Positions 8,969 to 17,897 of a stretch of 64,000 nucleotides of DNA are shown in pieces. Below the pieces are notes generated by a model, which worked only from the letters and a program-made list of their open reading frames with translations, searched no databases and had not been told where the DNA came from. The stretch is from Rhizobium oryziradicis. GTDB lineage: Bacteria > Pseudomonadota > Alphaproteobacteria > Rhizobiales > Rhizobiaceae. The translations under genes were made by a program, and so were the position numbers. The stretch spans positions 124,001 to 188,000 of the forward strand of contig NZ_MKIM01000033.1 in NCBI RefSeq assembly GCF_001939045.1, read 5' to 3'. Numbering within the stretch: position 1 is the stretch's first letter; each line of letters begins with the position of its first letter.

Positions 8969-8986
8969 TTGGCATTTTTTTGGTAT
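8969..8986. promoter_or_regulatory. Candidate GntR operator pair, importer side
   Basis: TTGGCAT (8969-8975) and TTGGTAT (8980-8986) lie 11 bases apart. This mirrors the ATACCAA pair at 8838/8849, so the divergent promoter region has a matching pair of half-sites for each direction. They are about 180 bases upstream of the oxidoreductase start. Confidence 0.5.
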
Positions 8987-9168
8987 GGTTTCTTAACAAC
9001 AAGAAAGAAACGGGAATTGCTGGCCTTTCCAGAGAGGGATTCCAACTGCGCTCGGGATGTTTGTGAAAATAAATTTCATGAATGCAGGAGTGAACGGATT
9101 TCCTCTTGACTAATTCGGCCTTAATTCGCAGCATTGTGAAAATAGTTTACGACTGAAGGGTCAAGGGC

Positions 9169-10341
9169 ATGAAAGTTGCGGTCATTGGGCTTGGTTTCCG
9201 GCTTGGGTATCTGGGGCAGGTGTTCAAGGAAATTGATCCCGATTTTGAGATTGTCGGCTATGTCGATCCCGAACCTGCAGGTCTTGCGGGTTTGTTGGAT
9301 GCGGGTGTTCCGGTGTTGAATGCCTATGATACCCCGCAGGAGATGATTGCCGCTGAGAAATTCGACCTCCTGATGGTGGGGTCGCCCAATCACCTTCATC
9401 TGGACCATATTCGCATCGGGCTGGAAGCCGGATTGACTGTCTTTACCGAAAAGCCAATCGTCATTTCGATTGAGGAAAGTCTGCAACTGGCATCCTTGCT
9501 GCACCAATATGGTTCTGACCGGCTTTTGGTAGGGCTCGTGTTGCGCTATTCGCCGCTTTACCGTGATCTTCGTGCGGCGCAGCAGCAGGGCCTGCTGGGC
9601 GATGTTGTGTCCATTGAGGCGTCCGAGCATATCGAGCCGTATCACGGCGCGTTTTTCATGCGCGATTGGCGGCGTTATGGTCGCTACACCGGCGGTTTCA
9701 TGCTGGAAAAATGCTGCCACGATCTGGATCTCTACAATGGTGTCGTTGGGCGTCGCCCGCGCTTTGTGGCAAGCTTTGGCGGTCGCAAAAGCTTTGTGCC
9801 GGACAATGCCCCGCAAAATGCCGGTATCAACGATATGGAAGTCTATCATCGTAAACCAAGCGGTTGGCTTGGTGCCGACAAGGTGTTTGATAGCGATGCG
9901 GATATTATCGATTATCAGACCGCGATCATTGAATATGACAACGGCGTGTCGATGACCTTCCACACCAACCTCAATGTTCCAGACCATTTTCGCAGGTTCT
10001 GCGTTGTCGGTTCAAAAGGTATGGCAGAAGGCGATTTTGTCCGTGGTTTTCTGGATGTGCATAATGCGCACAGCAGCGAAAAAGTGGTTGAAAACACCTA
10101 TTCTGCCCCTTCGGAAAAATCGCAGCATTACGGCGCTGACGAGCAAATGGCGATGGACGTGCTGGCCTTTGTGAAAACGGGTGCCAAGCAGCCGGTTTCG
10201 GCGCTGGACGCTATTGAGGCTGGCATTTTGGCGCTTTCCATTGATGAGGCACGGATCGGTCGCAAGGTTGTCGATCTGGCACCGATTTGGGAGCAGTTTG
10301 ATGCCTGCCTGCACGGCACGACATTGAAACAATCAGCGTGA
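9169..10341 (+). CDS. Gfo/Idh/MocA-family oxidoreductase
   Basis: NAD(P)-dependent sugar or sugar-derivative dehydrogenase (390 aa). The N-terminal Rossmann motif is VIGLGFRLGYLG, and the family's conserved EKP appears in TEKPIVIS (about residues 104-111). A C-terminal substrate domain follows. It is first in a plus-strand operon with a complete ABC sugar importer (14 bases to the next gene), so it probably oxidises the imported sugar or a derivative. Substrate and product cannot be read from the sequence. The start has AAGGG upstream. Confidence 0.88.
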   Translation: MKVAVIGLGFRLGYLGQVFKEIDPDFEIVGYVDPEPAGLAGLLDAGVPVLNAYDTPQEMIAAEKFDLLMVGSPNHLHLDHIRIGLEAGLTVFTEKPIVISIEESLQLASLLHQYGSDRLLVGLVLRYSPLYRDLRAAQQQGLLGDVVSIEASEHIEPYHGAFFMRDWRRYGRYTGGFMLEKCCHDLDLYNGVVGRRPRFVASFGGRKSFVPDNAPQNAGINDMEVYHRKPSGWLGADKVFDSDADIIDYQTAIIEYDNGVSMTFHTNLNVPDHFRRFCVVGSKGMAEGDFVRGFLDVHNAHSSEKVVENTYSAPSEKSQHYGADEQMAMDVLAFVKTGAKQPVSALDAIEAGILALSIDEARIGRKVVDLAPIWEQFDACLHGTTLKQSA

Positions 10342-10354
10342 GAGGGCCAATCTG

Positions 10355-11239
10355 ATGGAAGCCCGCCGAAGTGCTGTCATTTTTGCCTGGTGTTTGTTGC
10401 TGCCCGCCGCACTCTATATCGCGGTGATTGTTGCCTATCCGTTGGTTGATACGTTCATTTTGTCCTTCACCGATGCGTCCTTGAAACGGGTGACGAATTG
10501 GGTTGGTTGGGTCAATTACGATAAGATCTTCAACCATACTTTTGCCGACGTCATCATCCGCACCTTCGTGTGGACGTTCTTCTCCGTTCTCATCAAGATG
10601 ATTATTGGCACGTTCGGTGCCACATTGTTGAACACTGCAGTCCCCGGACGAACACTGTTTCGCATCCTCACCATGCCGCCATGGATTGTGCCAATGGCGA
10701 TTGGCATTTTCATGTGGGGCTGGATGTATAACGGCCAATTCGGGATGATTTCGGGCATGTTGCAGCGGGTCGGGCTGGTCGATGGTCCGGTGGCGTTTCT
10801 GGCTTACGGTTCTACCGCCTTCTGGGCGACAATTTTCACGGATGTGTGGATTGGTGTGCCCATGGTGACACTTTACATGCTGGCCGCCATGCAGGCTATT
10901 CCATCTGATTTGCATGAAGCCGCATGGACAGACGGAGCAGGGCGCTTCTATCGTTTTAGGCGCATTACGCTGCCGCTTCTGGTGCCATCGATGATCACTA
11001 TGTCAATGTTGTCGCTGATCTCGACTTTCAATTCCTTCGATATCATCTGGATTTTGACGCAGGGCGGCCCAAGCGGCTCAACCACAACCATGATTATCGA
11101 CACCTATAAAACGGCGATCGGCTCTTATAAATATGGCGAAGGGGCAGCGCGTGCTGTGCTGATCTGCATTTTCCTGTCCATCTTCAGCTATTGCTATTTC
11201 CGCGTCACCAGCCGCCTTTCTCAGGAGCCTGCCCGATGA
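10355..11239 (+). CDS. ABC sugar importer permease, MalF type (CUT1)
   Basis: First of two inner-membrane permeases (294 aa) of a carbohydrate importer. It has several membrane segments, starting with WCLLLPAALYIAVIVAYPLV, and the EAA loop EAAWTDGAGRFYRFRRITLP that docks the ATPase. GAGAGGG precedes the ATG. Its stop overlaps the next start (ATGA), so the two permeases are translationally coupled. Operon order is oxidoreductase, permease, permease, binding protein, ATPase. Confidence 0.92.
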   Translation: MEARRSAVIFAWCLLLPAALYIAVIVAYPLVDTFILSFTDASLKRVTNWVGWVNYDKIFNHTFADVIIRTFVWTFFSVLIKMIIGTFGATLLNTAVPGRTLFRILTMPPWIVPMAIGIFMWGWMYNGQFGMISGMLQRVGLVDGPVAFLAYGSTAFWATIFTDVWIGVPMVTLYMLAAMQAIPSDLHEAAWTDGAGRFYRFRRITLPLLVPSMITMSMLSLISTFNSFDIIWILTQGGPSGSTTTMIIDTYKTAIGSYKYGEGAARAVLICIFLSIFSYCYFRVTSRLSQEPAR

Positions 11240-12096
11240 GCGTTGACAGACATGCAATGATCAATCGCTACAAGTGGTATGAAATTATCGCGATTTACTG
11301 CGGCATCGCCGTGTTCTTGACCTTCGTGCTGGCACCCTTTGTCGAAGGTTTTCTGGTATCGCTGAAGCCGATCAGCCAGCTGTTTTCCTCGCCGTATCGG
11401 TTCTGGCCGGAAAATGGCTCGTTTGAGGCCTATTACACCATGTGGGATCATGTGCCGGGCTTTGCCCGCTACATTTTCAATTCGTTTTTCATCTCAACGA
11501 TAGCCACTGTGGTCGTGCTCTGCCTTGTGGTGCCAGCCGCCTATGCCTTTGCCCGGTTTGAATTCAAAGGCAGAGGCGTGTTGCTAGGGGCGTTTCTCGC
11601 CGTCAACATGTTTTCAGGGGCAGTGTTGCTGATCCCGCTGTTTCGGCTGATGCGGTCCATGGGGTTGTTGAACACCTATTTCGCCATGATTGTACCGGGT
11701 GTTGCTTTCTTGATCCCGTCCGCCATCTGGCTTTTGCGCACCTATATGATGCGGATTCCACGCGAGTTGGAGGAAGCCGCCTATGTGGACGGCGCTGGTT
11801 ATTTCTACACCTTCCGCCGCGTGGTCTTGCCTTTGGCAATGCCGGGTATCGCGGTGGTTGGCATCACCACCTTTATCGGTGCCTATGCGCAACAGTTTAT
11901 CTTTGCGCTGACCTTCAATTCAAAAACAGAATTCATGCCGTTGCCGATTGGACTGTTTGCCTATTTTGGCCGCCAGGAGGTGATCTGGAATGAACTTATG
12001 GCCGCGAGCTTTGTGGGCATAACGCCTGCCATGATCGTGATTTTCTTCCTGCAACGCTACCTCGTCAGCGGCTTGACCGCGGGGGCTGTGAAATAA
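11236..12096 (+). CDS. ABC sugar importer permease, MalG type (CUT1)
   Basis: Second permease of the importer (286 aa). Its EAA loop reads EEAAYVDGAGYFYTFRRVVL. The frame stays open upstream to 11191, but ATG 11236 overlaps the stop of the first permease in ATGA form, and the resulting length is normal for MalG-type proteins. It should pair with the 10355 gene product in the inner membrane. Confidence 0.92.
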   Translation: MSVDRHAMINRYKWYEIIAIYCGIAVFLTFVLAPFVEGFLVSLKPISQLFSSPYRFWPENGSFEAYYTMWDHVPGFARYIFNSFFISTIATVVVLCLVVPAAYAFARFEFKGRGVLLGAFLAVNMFSGAVLLIPLFRLMRSMGLLNTYFAMIVPGVAFLIPSAIWLLRTYMMRIPRELEEAAYVDGAGYFYTFRRVVLPLAMPGIAVVGITTFIGAYAQQFIFALTFNSKTEFMPLPIGLFAYFGRQEVIWNELMAASFVGITPAMIVIFFLQRYLVSGLTAGAVK

Positions 12097-12159
12097 ACGT
12101 ATAACTCAGGTTTCGAGACTACCGGGCACATTTCACTGTCAACAAAGGGGAACCATACA

Positions 12160-13383
12160 ATGAAAAAATCTCTCACACTGATTGTCGGCACGCTTGCGTT
12201 GCTGGCGGGTTCAGCGCTTTCCAGCTTCGCTGCGGATAAGGAAATCAGTTGGATCTATTGCGGCGACAAAATCGACCCTGTGCACGAAAAATACATCAAG
12301 CAATGGGAAGAAAAGAACGCAGGCTGGAAAATTGCGCCTGAAGTTGTCGGCTGGGCCCAGTGCCAGGACAAGGCAACAACGTTGGCTGCCGCGGGCACGC
12401 CGGTTGCCATGGCCTATGTTGGTTCGCGCACGCTGAAGGAATTTGCCCAGAACGATTTGATCGTGCCCGTGCCAATGACGGATGAGGAACAGAAGAGCTA
12501 TTATCCACATATCGTCGATACCGTGACATTTGACGGCACCCAGTGGGGCGTTCCAATCGCGTTTTCGACCAAGGCTTTGTACTGGAACAAGGATCTGTTC
12601 AAAAAGGCTGGTCTGGATCCTGAAACACCACCAAAGACCTGGGCTGAAGAAATTGCCTTTGCCAAGCAGATTAAGGAAAAGACCGGCGTTGCTGGCTATG
12701 GCCTTCCTGCCAAGACCTTCGACAACACCATGCATCAGTTCATGCATTGGGTTTACACCAACAATGGACAGGTGATCGACAAGGATGGCAAGATCACCAT
12801 GGACAGCCCGGAAGTGCTGGCAGCCCTTCAGGCCTATAAGGATATCACGCCTTACTCTGTTGAAGGTGCGACCGCCTATGAGCAGAATGAAATTCGCGCC
12901 ATCTTCCTCGACGGCAAGGCTGGCATGATCCAAAACAGCACTGGTGCCGCCTATCGCTTGCTTAAGACGGATATTCACTGGGGTGTGGCAACACTGCCGC
13001 TTGGCCCGGAAGCCAAGGGTCCGGGCACGCTGTTGATCACCGACAGCCTCGTGGTGTTCAAGGGTTCTGGTGTTGAAGACAAGGCCAAGGAATTTGCCAA
13101 ATTCATCACCTCGCCTGGCCCTCAGGAAGAGTATGAGTTGACGACGGACTCTGGCCTGACGCCTCTGCGCCCATCGCCGCGCGTTGATCAGCTGGTCAAG
13201 GACAAGCCTTACTGGAAACCATTCATTGATGGCATCGCTTATGGTGGTCCAGAGCCGCTGTTTACCGATTACAAGGGTTTCCAGAATGCCATGATTGAAA
13301 TGGTGCAATCTGTGGTGACCGGCAAAGCTGAACCTGCCGCCGCCTTGAAAAAGGCAACAGCTGCAATCGAGCAGTATAAGTAA
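12160..13383 (+). CDS. ABC sugar importer periplasmic binding protein (CUT1)
   Basis: Extracellular solute-binding protein of family 1 (407 aa). It begins with a signal peptide (MKKSLTLIVGTLALLAGS, cleavage probably after SSFA). The mature protein has the usual two-lobe binding-protein pattern, with YWNKDLFKKAGLD typical of maltose/oligosaccharide binders. AAGGGGAA precedes the ATG. It sits inside the importer operon next to the nag genes and their regulator, so GlcNAc, chitobiose or a related amino-sugar compound is the best guess. A GC-rich hairpin follows its stop. Confidence 0.9.
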   Translation: MKKSLTLIVGTLALLAGSALSSFAADKEISWIYCGDKIDPVHEKYIKQWEEKNAGWKIAPEVVGWAQCQDKATTLAAAGTPVAMAYVGSRTLKEFAQNDLIVPVPMTDEEQKSYYPHIVDTVTFDGTQWGVPIAFSTKALYWNKDLFKKAGLDPETPPKTWAEEIAFAKQIKEKTGVAGYGLPAKTFDNTMHQFMHWVYTNNGQVIDKDGKITMDSPEVLAALQAYKDITPYSVEGATAYEQNEIRAIFLDGKAGMIQNSTGAAYRLLKTDIHWGVATLPLGPEAKGPGTLLITDSLVVFKGSGVEDKAKEFAKFITSPGPQEEYELTTDSGLTPLRPSPRVDQLVKDKPYWKPFIDGIAYGGPEPLFTDYKGFQNAMIEMVQSVVTGKAEPAAALKKATAAIEQYK

Positions 13384-13394
13384 GCATCAGAGAT

Positions 13395-13424
13395 CCGGCT
13401 GTGATTTGAGAAAGTTGCAGCCGG
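13395..13424 (+). promoter_or_regulatory. Hairpin between the binding-protein and ATPase genes
   Basis: CCGGCTG (13395-13401) pairs with CAGCCGG (13418-13424) just after the binding-protein stop, followed by TCCTTTCTTGT. The ATPase gene begins 60 bases later. Such hairpins after binding-protein genes usually stabilise the upstream message or partly terminate transcription; which one applies here is inference. Confidence 0.5.
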
Positions 13425-13483
13425 TCCTTTCTTGTAATGGAGTTGGTCACGACCTGTGACCGTTTGACTGGAGACGCCAAGCC

Positions 13484-14614
13484 GTGGGTCAGCTTTACCT
13501 CAACAAAATCGTTAAATCCTATGGTCATTTTGACGTCATCAAAGGCGTGTCGCTGGAGATAAAAGACGGCGAGTTCATGGTGTTTGTCGGCCCATCCGGA
13601 TGCGGAAAATCTACCCTTTTGCGCATGATTGCCGGCCTGGATGACACAACGGACGGCGATATCGTGATTGACGGCAAACGGGTGAATGCTCTGCCGCCCG
13701 TTGAGCGCGGCATTGCCATGGTGTTTCAGTCCTATGCTCTTTATCCGCATATGTCGGTGTTTGAGAATATTGCCTTTCCTCTGCGGGTGGAAAAAATGCC
13801 AGAGGCGCAGATTCGCGAAAAGGTTGATGCGGTCGCCAAGGTTTTGCAGCTCGATCAGCGTTTGCAGCAGCGTCCGGGCCAGCTTTCCGGTGGTCAGCGC
13901 CAGCGTGTGGCCATTGGCCGTGCCATTGTGCGCGAGCCGAAGATTTTCCTGTTTGATGAGCCGCTTTCCAATCTCGATGCCGCCTTGCGCGCTGACATGC
14001 GCATCGAGCTGACCCGATTGCATCGCCAATTGAAAACCACGATGATCTATGTCACCCATGACCAGATTGAAGCCATGACCATGGCGGATCGTATTGTGGT
14101 GTTGCATGGTGGTGATATTGCGCAGGTGGGTGCACCGCTTGAGCTCTATCACAAGCCGCAAAATCTCTTTGTTGCGGGCTTTATTGGCAATCCGACCATG
14201 AATTTCGTGCCAGTGGTTTGCAAAGGCGTGAGTGCAGAGGGCGTAACCGTTGCCTATCAGGACCAGATCGCCACCCTGCCGGTCACCGGCCGTTCCGAGC
14301 TTATCGGTCAGTCTCTCACCCTTGGTATTCGCCCCGAACACCTCAGCCTCGGCAAGAGCGATTTGACAGTGACGGTGACACCCAACGCCATCGAGCGCCT
14401 TGGCATCAGCACCATTGCCTATTGCACATTGCCAAGCGGCCAAGCCTATTGCGCGGTCTTGCCTGGATCAGCACCCGTGCATGTTGAGCAAGCGGTTGCC
14501 ACCGGCATTCGTGTATCCGATTGCCATTTGTTTGATGGCAACGGCAATGCGCTGGAGCGGCATATTGATTGGCAGGCCGAAACCATGCCGGAAGGCCTGC
14601 GCGCCGCTGGTTGA
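13484..14614 (+). CDS. ABC sugar importer ATPase (MsmK/UgpC type)
   Basis: ATPase of the carbohydrate importer (376 aa). It has Walker A GPSGCGKST, the signature LSGGQRQR, Walker B IFLFDEP and a C-terminal TOBE/regulatory domain of the CUT1 kind. It starts with GTG, with GGAG about ten bases upstream. It is the last gene of the operon and is followed by a strong terminator. ATPases of this family often serve several importers, so it could also act with other CUT1 systems on the genome. Confidence 0.93.
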   Translation: MGQLYLNKIVKSYGHFDVIKGVSLEIKDGEFMVFVGPSGCGKSTLLRMIAGLDDTTDGDIVIDGKRVNALPPVERGIAMVFQSYALYPHMSVFENIAFPLRVEKMPEAQIREKVDAVAKVLQLDQRLQQRPGQLSGGQRQRVAIGRAIVREPKIFLFDEPLSNLDAALRADMRIELTRLHRQLKTTMIYVTHDQIEAMTMADRIVVLHGGDIAQVGAPLELYHKPQNLFVAGFIGNPTMNFVPVVCKGVSAEGVTVAYQDQIATLPVTGRSELIGQSLTLGIRPEHLSLGKSDLTVTVTPNAIERLGISTIAYCTLPSGQAYCAVLPGSAPVHVEQAVATGIRVSDCHLFDGNGNALERHIDWQAETMPEGLRAAG

Positions 14615-14627
14615 TTGGTTTACATGC

Positions 14628-14669
14628 AAAAAAGCCCGCCCGGTATTGGAAAGCCGGGCGGGCTTTTTT
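14628..14669. terminator. Strong bidirectional intrinsic terminator
   Basis: GCCCGCCCGG (14634-14643) pairs perfectly with CCGGGCGGGC (14654-14663) across a ten-base loop. It is flanked by six A's on the left and six T's on the right, so it works on both strands. It separates the importer operon (plus) from the convergent D-serine dehydratase-like gene (minus). Confidence 0.93.
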
Positions 14670-14693
14670 GCGTATTATTCAGTAGCGTAAAAG

Positions 14694-15797
14694 TTACCAG
14701 ACCAGCCCGCGGGCAGCCACCGTTTCTACCCGTGTGACCACTCCATCGCGGTGGAAGGTGATGAAATCAAACAGGTTGGAAACCACGCAAGTGTGATTGG
14801 GAATAATGCGGATTTTGTCTCCGATCTCAGGCCTTTTACCAGCGATTTTGCTCAGATCAACAGTGCCATGCTCTTCCGACAGGCCGGTGATGCTGGCCTC
14901 TGGATAGTCGATGATATGGCCGTAATCGCTCATGCCCAGCAGGTCGGAGGTCAGCGCTTTTGAGCCAGCGTCGATGATGGCGCGATCGGGCGTTGGTCGA
15001 GACACCACGGTTGCCAGAATGTGCATGGCGCAATCGTCTAATGTTCCATGGCCTGCCCCCGCCATCGCACGATCGCTGTAAAGATAGGTTCCCGCCCGAT
15101 GTTCTGTGGCTGATGGCACAAGATGGGCCGAGAAAAGGCTTGGCGTGCCGCCATTTGACACGATGGGGCAGGCTATGCCGTGCGCGCTAAGCGCTTCTAT
15201 GGTTTTTGAAAAAAATGCCTCAACCGCAGGCTCCGAATGCGCCTTGGGATAGGTTAGCAAGCCGCCAAAATTCAAGCTCGGGCTGTCATGGATCAAATGG
15301 GCCAATAGGACGGCGTCTTCCGGGCTTTGAACACCACAGCGCCCGCCGCCCGTGTCGCATTCGACCAGCACGGTCAGGGGCTTTTTGCCTGCAAAATAAT
15401 GGGCAAGGCCATCGACCGTGGCCTTGCTGTCGGCCACCACTTTGAGGTCCGAAATTTTCTCATTCAAAGCGCAGAGCCGCTCAAGCTTCTCCTTGCCGAG
15501 AATATTGAAGGTAATCAGAATATCTTGAAATCCAGCGTCGGCGAAAACTTCAGCCTCGGTGACTTTCTGACAATTGATACCTTTCGCACCCGCCTGAATC
15601 TGCTGATGGGCAAGGGCAGGAATTTTATGCGTCTTGATATGGGGGCGAAAGGCCAGATTATGTGCATCCATATAGGATTGTACGCGGGTAATATTGGCCT
15701 GCAACTTGTCTTCATCAATCACGGGCAGCGGCGTTGAGAGTGTAAAAATGGATTGGCCGGGCTCTGGGCGGAGAAATGTCATATCAAATGGTCTCAT
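14694..15797 (-). CDS. PLP-dependent D-serine dehydratase/D-threonine aldolase-family enzyme
   Basis: Fold-type III PLP enzyme of the alanine-racemase-like DSD1/D-threonine aldolase family (367 aa). The RPHIKTHK motif (51-58) holds the PLP lysine. Near the C-terminus the metal site reads H335-T-C337. As I recall the family, D-serine dehydratases use His and Cys at these positions while D-threonine aldolases use His and Asp, so D-serine or D-threonine ammonia-lyase activity is the better guess. Such a reaction releases 2-aminoacrylate, the substrate of RidA, and a RidA gene lies close by at 17993. ATG 15782 is an alternative start. It follows the M81 gene on the same strand. Confidence 0.78.
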   Translation of the reverse strand: MRPFDMTFLRPEPGQSIFTLSTPLPVIDEDKLQANITRVQSYMDAHNLAFRPHIKTHKIPALAHQQIQAGAKGINCQKVTEAEVFADAGFQDILITFNILGKEKLERLCALNEKISDLKVVADSKATVDGLAHYFAGKKPLTVLVECDTGGGRCGVQSPEDAVLLAHLIHDSPSLNFGGLLTYPKAHSEPAVEAFFSKTIEALSAHGIACPIVSNGGTPSLFSAHLVPSATEHRAGTYLYSDRAMAGAGHGTLDDCAMHILATVVSRPTPDRAIIDAGSKALTSDLLGMSDYGHIIDYPEASITGLSEEHGTVDLSKIAGKRPEIGDKIRIIPNHTCVVSNLFDFITFHRDGVVTRVETVAARGLVW

Positions 15798-17253
15798 TGC
15801 CGTGCGGGTTGGCCATCATTGGCCAAATATCGCGCCGCACTCTTCGATAGGGGTTGGTTGCCGGATTATTGGGGTAGGGCGTTCCGGCTGAACAGTAAAG
15901 AATGTCTGAGGCGATTTTTGAAAAAGCGGCATAGAAATGATTGGTGGATTTCACCACGAGAATATCCTTGGTCAAAGGATCGACCCCAAGGGCGGTAAAG
16001 AGCGACGGATCGTAGCTTTGCACGCGCACGGAGCTGAGGATGATATCAATGCCATCCAGATGAATGTGAGCGGCATCGCCAAAGGGTGCCAAGCTTTCAC
16101 CAAACGTCATTTCGGCATTGGCCACCAGTTTTATAACCTTGACCAGACCATCGATGGGGTTTCCGGTTCCGGGGGCTGATTTTGCGCCAAAGCGCAGTTG
16201 GATTTCGGCTCCTTCGCCAGCGGCCATGCAGATTTGCACGGCAATGGGATCCCAAATCATACCAACGGCAACATTTTTTGCACCCCTCGCCATGAGTTCG
16301 GCCAAAACAACCGTGGCGTCGCCTGCCGTGCCGCCGCCCGGATTGTCCCAGATGTCGGCAATGACAACGGGGCCTTTGGTTGCAGCAAGGGCTTGGTCAA
16401 CCGCCTGCTTCTCGTCAATTTGCGACACCATGAACGTGCCGCGTTTTGAAAACAGCTCGAGGCCGAGCGTGCGCGCAAGGTCTGCGCCTTTGCTGCCATT
16501 GCCATTGGTGACAGCAATGATTTTTGTGCCCATTTCCGGCACGTCGCCAGCCATAAAGCCGTGGATGACTGACAAAGACAGCACGTCGGCATCAGACGCT
16601 TCAGTGGCCATCAATTGATCCACAAAGGACCGCATCGGTTCTTTTGAGGTCGGGAAAACGTCGATCATGCGACAGTCAAAAACCGACATGACGGGCGTGA
16701 CCCGGCCCTCCAGCGTATCAACCGCGATGCTCCAGAGATCTTTGGCCCGATCGACAAAATCCGTGTGCGGAAATTCTTTGAAGACCACAAAGAAATTTGC
16801 GGCCTGGCAGCGCTTTTCTGTGAGATGGCTATGGGGATCAAGCTCGGCACAGAGAAGGATGTCGGGACCGATGATCTCCCGAATACGCGAGAGAAAATCG
16901 CCTTCCGGGTCAATATAACCATCCGCAACCATGGCACCATGCAGCCCGATCACCACGGCATCGACGGGCATGGCGGCGCGCAATTGGTCAAGAATCTCAT
17001 CCCGCAAGCCCTCATAGGTCTTCTTGTTGACCAATCCGGCGGGATCAGCCCAGGCGGCAGTGCCCTCAATCAAGGTCCAGCCCTTTTGAGCGCATACCTC
17101 GCGCCCCACCGTGATGGGCGCGGTGCAAAGGGTTGGCGTCGAGGGATGCATGCCGGGAGGGGCGTAGAGCGATTCCTCAAATGCGCGACGGTCAACACAA
17201 ATGGGAGAAAACGTGTTGGTTTCTGTGGCGAGGGCGGCGGTGAAAATGCGCAC
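15784..17253 (-). CDS. M81-family metallopeptidase (MlrC-like), copy 1
   Basis: Zinc hydrolase of the M81/MlrC family, named after microcystin breakdown. It has the two usual parts: an N-terminal M81 domain (about 1-295) and a C-terminal MlrC domain. Family histidines and likely zinc ligands are visible in HGAM (H105), DPH (D139, H141) and FPHTD (H163). The longest frame begins at ATG 17274, but GTG 17253 gives the family-like start MRIFTAALATETNTFSP after AAAGG. It is followed immediately by the D-serine dehydratase-like gene, and a paralogue lies at 21991. Substrates of most M81 proteins are unknown; peptides with unusual linkages are plausible. Confidence 0.85.
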   Translation of the reverse strand: MRIFTAALATETNTFSPICVDRRAFEESLYAPPGMHPSTPTLCTAPITVGREVCAQKGWTLIEGTAAWADPAGLVNKKTYEGLRDEILDQLRAAMPVDAVVIGLHGAMVADGYIDPEGDFLSRIREIIGPDILLCAELDPHSHLTEKRCQAANFFVVFKEFPHTDFVDRAKDLWSIAVDTLEGRVTPVMSVFDCRMIDVFPTSKEPMRSFVDQLMATEASDADVLSLSVIHGFMAGDVPEMGTKIIAVTNGNGSKGADLARTLGLELFSKRGTFMVSQIDEKQAVDQALAATKGPVVIADIWDNPGGGTAGDATVVLAELMARGAKNVAVGMIWDPIAVQICMAAGEGAEIQLRFGAKSAPGTGNPIDGLVKVIKLVANAEMTFGESLAPFGDAAHIHLDGIDIILSSVRVQSYDPSLFTALGVDPLTKDILVVKSTNHFYAAFSKIASDILYCSAGTPYPNNPATNPYRRVRRDIWPMMANPHGNETI

Positions 17254-17387
17254 TTGATCTGACCTTTGTCGCATGGGTGTTGAAAGCGTATTGTGCCGAG
17301 TAATTTAAACAGAATGATACGCTTGTATTTGTTTTTGCATCGGATTTACCGGAAGAGCGTTTGCAACCTTCCGGCCGATGCGCTCAC

Positions 17388-17879
17388 TTAAATCTTGCCC
17401 ATCGGGTTTGGCAGATAGCCCGTGAAACCGGAAATCTTCCATCGACCTTCATGCAATCGGCAATAATACAGTGTTTGCCATTGCATCACATCGAGCGTGC
17501 CGTCTGCCTTCTTGATGCCGCCGTCAAATTTCTTCCGCACTAAAGCTGTGTTGCCTTCAATTTCGATGGATTCCAGCGTGGTCGTGGTGAAAATTGCTGT
17601 ACGAGGATCTTCCGCGAATGTTTGCTGGGCAAAATCCTTGGCTTGGCGCAGCCATTCATCGCGATAGGATGGCAGATCGGGAAAGCTTAAGCGCCAATTG
17701 TCGGGGTTCGAATCCTTTTGGCCGTTCACGCCGATGAAGCCTTCTGCAATGAAATCATCCTCGACCATCGACCAGTCTGCGGCGAGAAAGGCATCAATAT
17801 CGCGCAAAACGAGCATATCCCAGATGGATGAGCGCGCTGCGTCTGAGGCTGGAAAGGGATTTTTGAACGGATCGCGCAT
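17388..17879 (-). CDS. SnoaL/NTF2-like protein of unknown function
   Basis: A 163-aa soluble protein with the pattern of an NTF2-like cone fold: an N-terminal helical stretch (MLVLRDIDAFLAADWSMVEDDF) followed by strands ending in WQTLYYCRLHEGRWKISGF. Such proteins serve as small hydrolases, isomerases or binding proteins, and no catalytic residue can be named here. It is the first gene of the minus-strand set (NTF2-like, M81, D-serine dehydratase-like) and divergent from ridA, which ties it to the same pathway by position only. Confidence 0.6.
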   Translation of the reverse strand: MRDPFKNPFPASDAARSSIWDMLVLRDIDAFLAADWSMVEDDFIAEGFIGVNGQKDSNPDNWRLSFPDLPSYRDEWLRQAKDFAQQTFAEDPRTAIFTTTTLESIEIEGNTALVRKKFDGGIKKADGTLDVMQWQTLYYCRLHEGRWKISGFTGYLPNPMGKI

Positions 17880-17897
17880 CTGTGTCGCCTTTTGTCT

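Noticed and set aside
12211..13308. Long open frame (365 aa) antisense to the sugar-binding protein
   Set aside because: The sense gene has a signal peptide, a ribosome-binding site and clear family pattern. The antisense frame is rich in His, Arg and Gln and shows no family; it is a by-product of codon bias.
13262..14443. Antisense open frame (393 aa) over the importer ATPase
   Set aside because: It opposes an ABC ATPase with all motifs intact and has no recognisable domain or ribosome-binding site.
17349..17374. CCGGAAG / CTTCCGG hairpin between the NTF2-like and M81 genes
   Set aside because: Seven pairs with a 12-base loop and no T tract on the minus strand; too weak to call a terminator.
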